Below are positions 21,582-22,049 of a stretch of 22,049 nt of DNA, one piece after another. Each line of letters opens with the position of its first letter. Positions within the stretch are counted from its first letter, which is position 1. The notes under the pieces were generated by a model. It did not search any database and was not told where the DNA came from. It worked only from the letters and a program-made list of their open reading frames with translations. This stretch comes from an uncultured Erysipelotrichaceae bacterium (GTDB lineage: Bacteria > Bacillota_I > Bacilli_A > RFN20 > CAG-826), in NCBI GenBank assembly GCA_946612405.1, contig CAMOEQ010000008.1, positions 1 through 22,049 of the forward strand, read 5' to 3'. The translations under genes were made by a program, and so were the position numbers.

Positions 21582-22049
21582 CTAATTAGTTTCTTTAGAT
21601 TCAACTTTGATAAATGGATAAATAAAACAAATTAAAGCGATTGAACCAAAGAAATAACCGGCATTCATGATGTCATGAGCCATTCCAATTGGGAAGATAT
21701 CAAAAGGAGGCAATCTAAGGCCACATATTGCTAAAGTGGCATAAATTCCACTGAAAAGGAAGAAAACGGCTATAATCGCGCTAATAATGAGCGATTTTTT
21801 CATTTTAACTCCATTTTCATCAAGCATGATGAGGTTAACGATCGATGTTTTGATTTTAAATGCTCTAAATGAAAGATAGAAAACAATAGCGAGCATTATT
21901 AAATGTAAAAACAAATATATGATTTCTAAAACATGTGAACCATCACTATCTCCGCTAGGATTATAAACAAAACATTGAATGAGTGAATATCCGCATAAAA
22001 CAAATAATCCGACAAGAATAATCGAGTAGATTAGAAATAATACTTTTTC
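21582..22049 (-). CDS. Membrane protein, 5' end beyond the window
   Basis: An open frame of 156 codons including the stop, running off the right edge. At least four hydrophobic segments are visible (FLIYSIILVGLFVLCGYSL, IIYLFLHLIMLAIVFYLSF, LIISAIIAVFFLFSGIYATLA and FGSIALICFIYPFI), separated by short loops including NPSGDSDGSH and LRLPPFDIFPIG. I recognise no family. There is no credible start inside the window: the TTG at 21914 lies within a hydrophobic helix and is preceded by open frame to the edge, so the real start is beyond base 22049. The gene ends just before the yhhQ promoter with no obvious terminator. Confidence 0.75.
   Translation of the reverse strand, partial: EKVLFLIYSIILVGLFVLCGYSLIQCFVYNPSGDSDGSHVLEIIYLFLHLIMLAIVFYLSFRAFKIKTSIVNLIMLDENGVKMKKSLIISAIIAVFFLFSGIYATLAICGLRLPPFDIFPIGMAHDIMNAGYFFGSIALICFIYPFIKVESKETN

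Noticed and set aside
21582..21914. Complete 110-residue protein starting at TTG 21914
   Set aside because: The frame stays open to the window edge and the residues before it are hydrophobic and charge-patterned like the rest of a membrane protein; the TTG lies mid-helix, so the gene is partial.
1..22049. Mycoplasma-type code with TGA read as Trp
   Set aside because: TGA is the natural stop of several genes (for example at 1258-1260 and in the ATGA overlaps at 14606 and 20737) and Trp codons are TGG.
1..22049. Mobile elements, prophage or CRISPR array
   Set aside because: No transposase, integrase, cas or phage gene, no regularly spaced repeats and no tRNA-flanking direct repeat were seen; both tRNAs lie among ordinary genes.

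Overview
The window is AT-rich, densely packed bacterial DNA. TGA is used as a stop in several genes and Trp is read from TGG, so the standard code applies. The gene families, AAGGAG-type ribosome binding sites, TATAAT promoters (often extended TGn) and tight gene overlaps suggest a small-genome low-GC Firmicute or Mollicutes-related gut bacterium (uncultured Bacilli type). That placement is inference. No phage, IS element or CRISPR array is visible.

Layout, left to right: tRNA-His and a Nudix hydrolase on the minus strand; a divergent two-gene half-size chromate-transporter (CHR) operon on plus; a large fused ATPase/FtsX-type ABC transporter on minus; a plus operon of a small possibly PII-like protein with a CPA2 cation/proton antiporter; a HAD phosphatase directly behind tRNA-Arg on minus; then on plus a BaiN/HI0933-type flavoprotein, a membrane protein, and a gpx-ohrR-CDF operon with a recognisable OhrR operator; a GH2 glycosidase closes the plus-strand run. 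From 13749 to the end everything is on minus: an ArsP_2-type metal permease overlapping a lipoprotein gene, a DUF3737 beta-helix protein, a heterodimeric ABC exporter, an SDR plus YhhQ-type queuosine-precursor transporter operon behind a candidate preQ1 riboswitch, and a membrane protein cut by the window edge.

Themes. (1) Peroxide and metal handling: GPx, OhrR and a CDF with an N-D-D-D metal site form one unit controlled by an OhrR-like palindrome. (2) Transport dominates: chromate, ABC, CPA2, CDF, ArsP_2, heterodimeric ABC and YhhQ systems. (3) Expression signals are compressed: four genes have a -10 box only 7-9 nt before the start codon and no Shine-Dalgarno sequence (predicted leaderless); one gene starts 7 nt after a tRNA CCA; three convergent pairs abut or overlap at their stops, with terminator-like hairpins inside the opposing coding sequences. 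(4) The heterodimeric ABC exporter has complementary canonical and degenerate ATP sites.

I see no clearly unprecedented multi-gene system. The best leads are the leaderless/SD-less pattern, the embedded terminators, the OhrR-gpx-Mn-type CDF operon, the candidate preQ1 riboswitch and the PII-like/antiporter pair. All genes are closely spaced; no gene-free stretch exceeds 300 bases.
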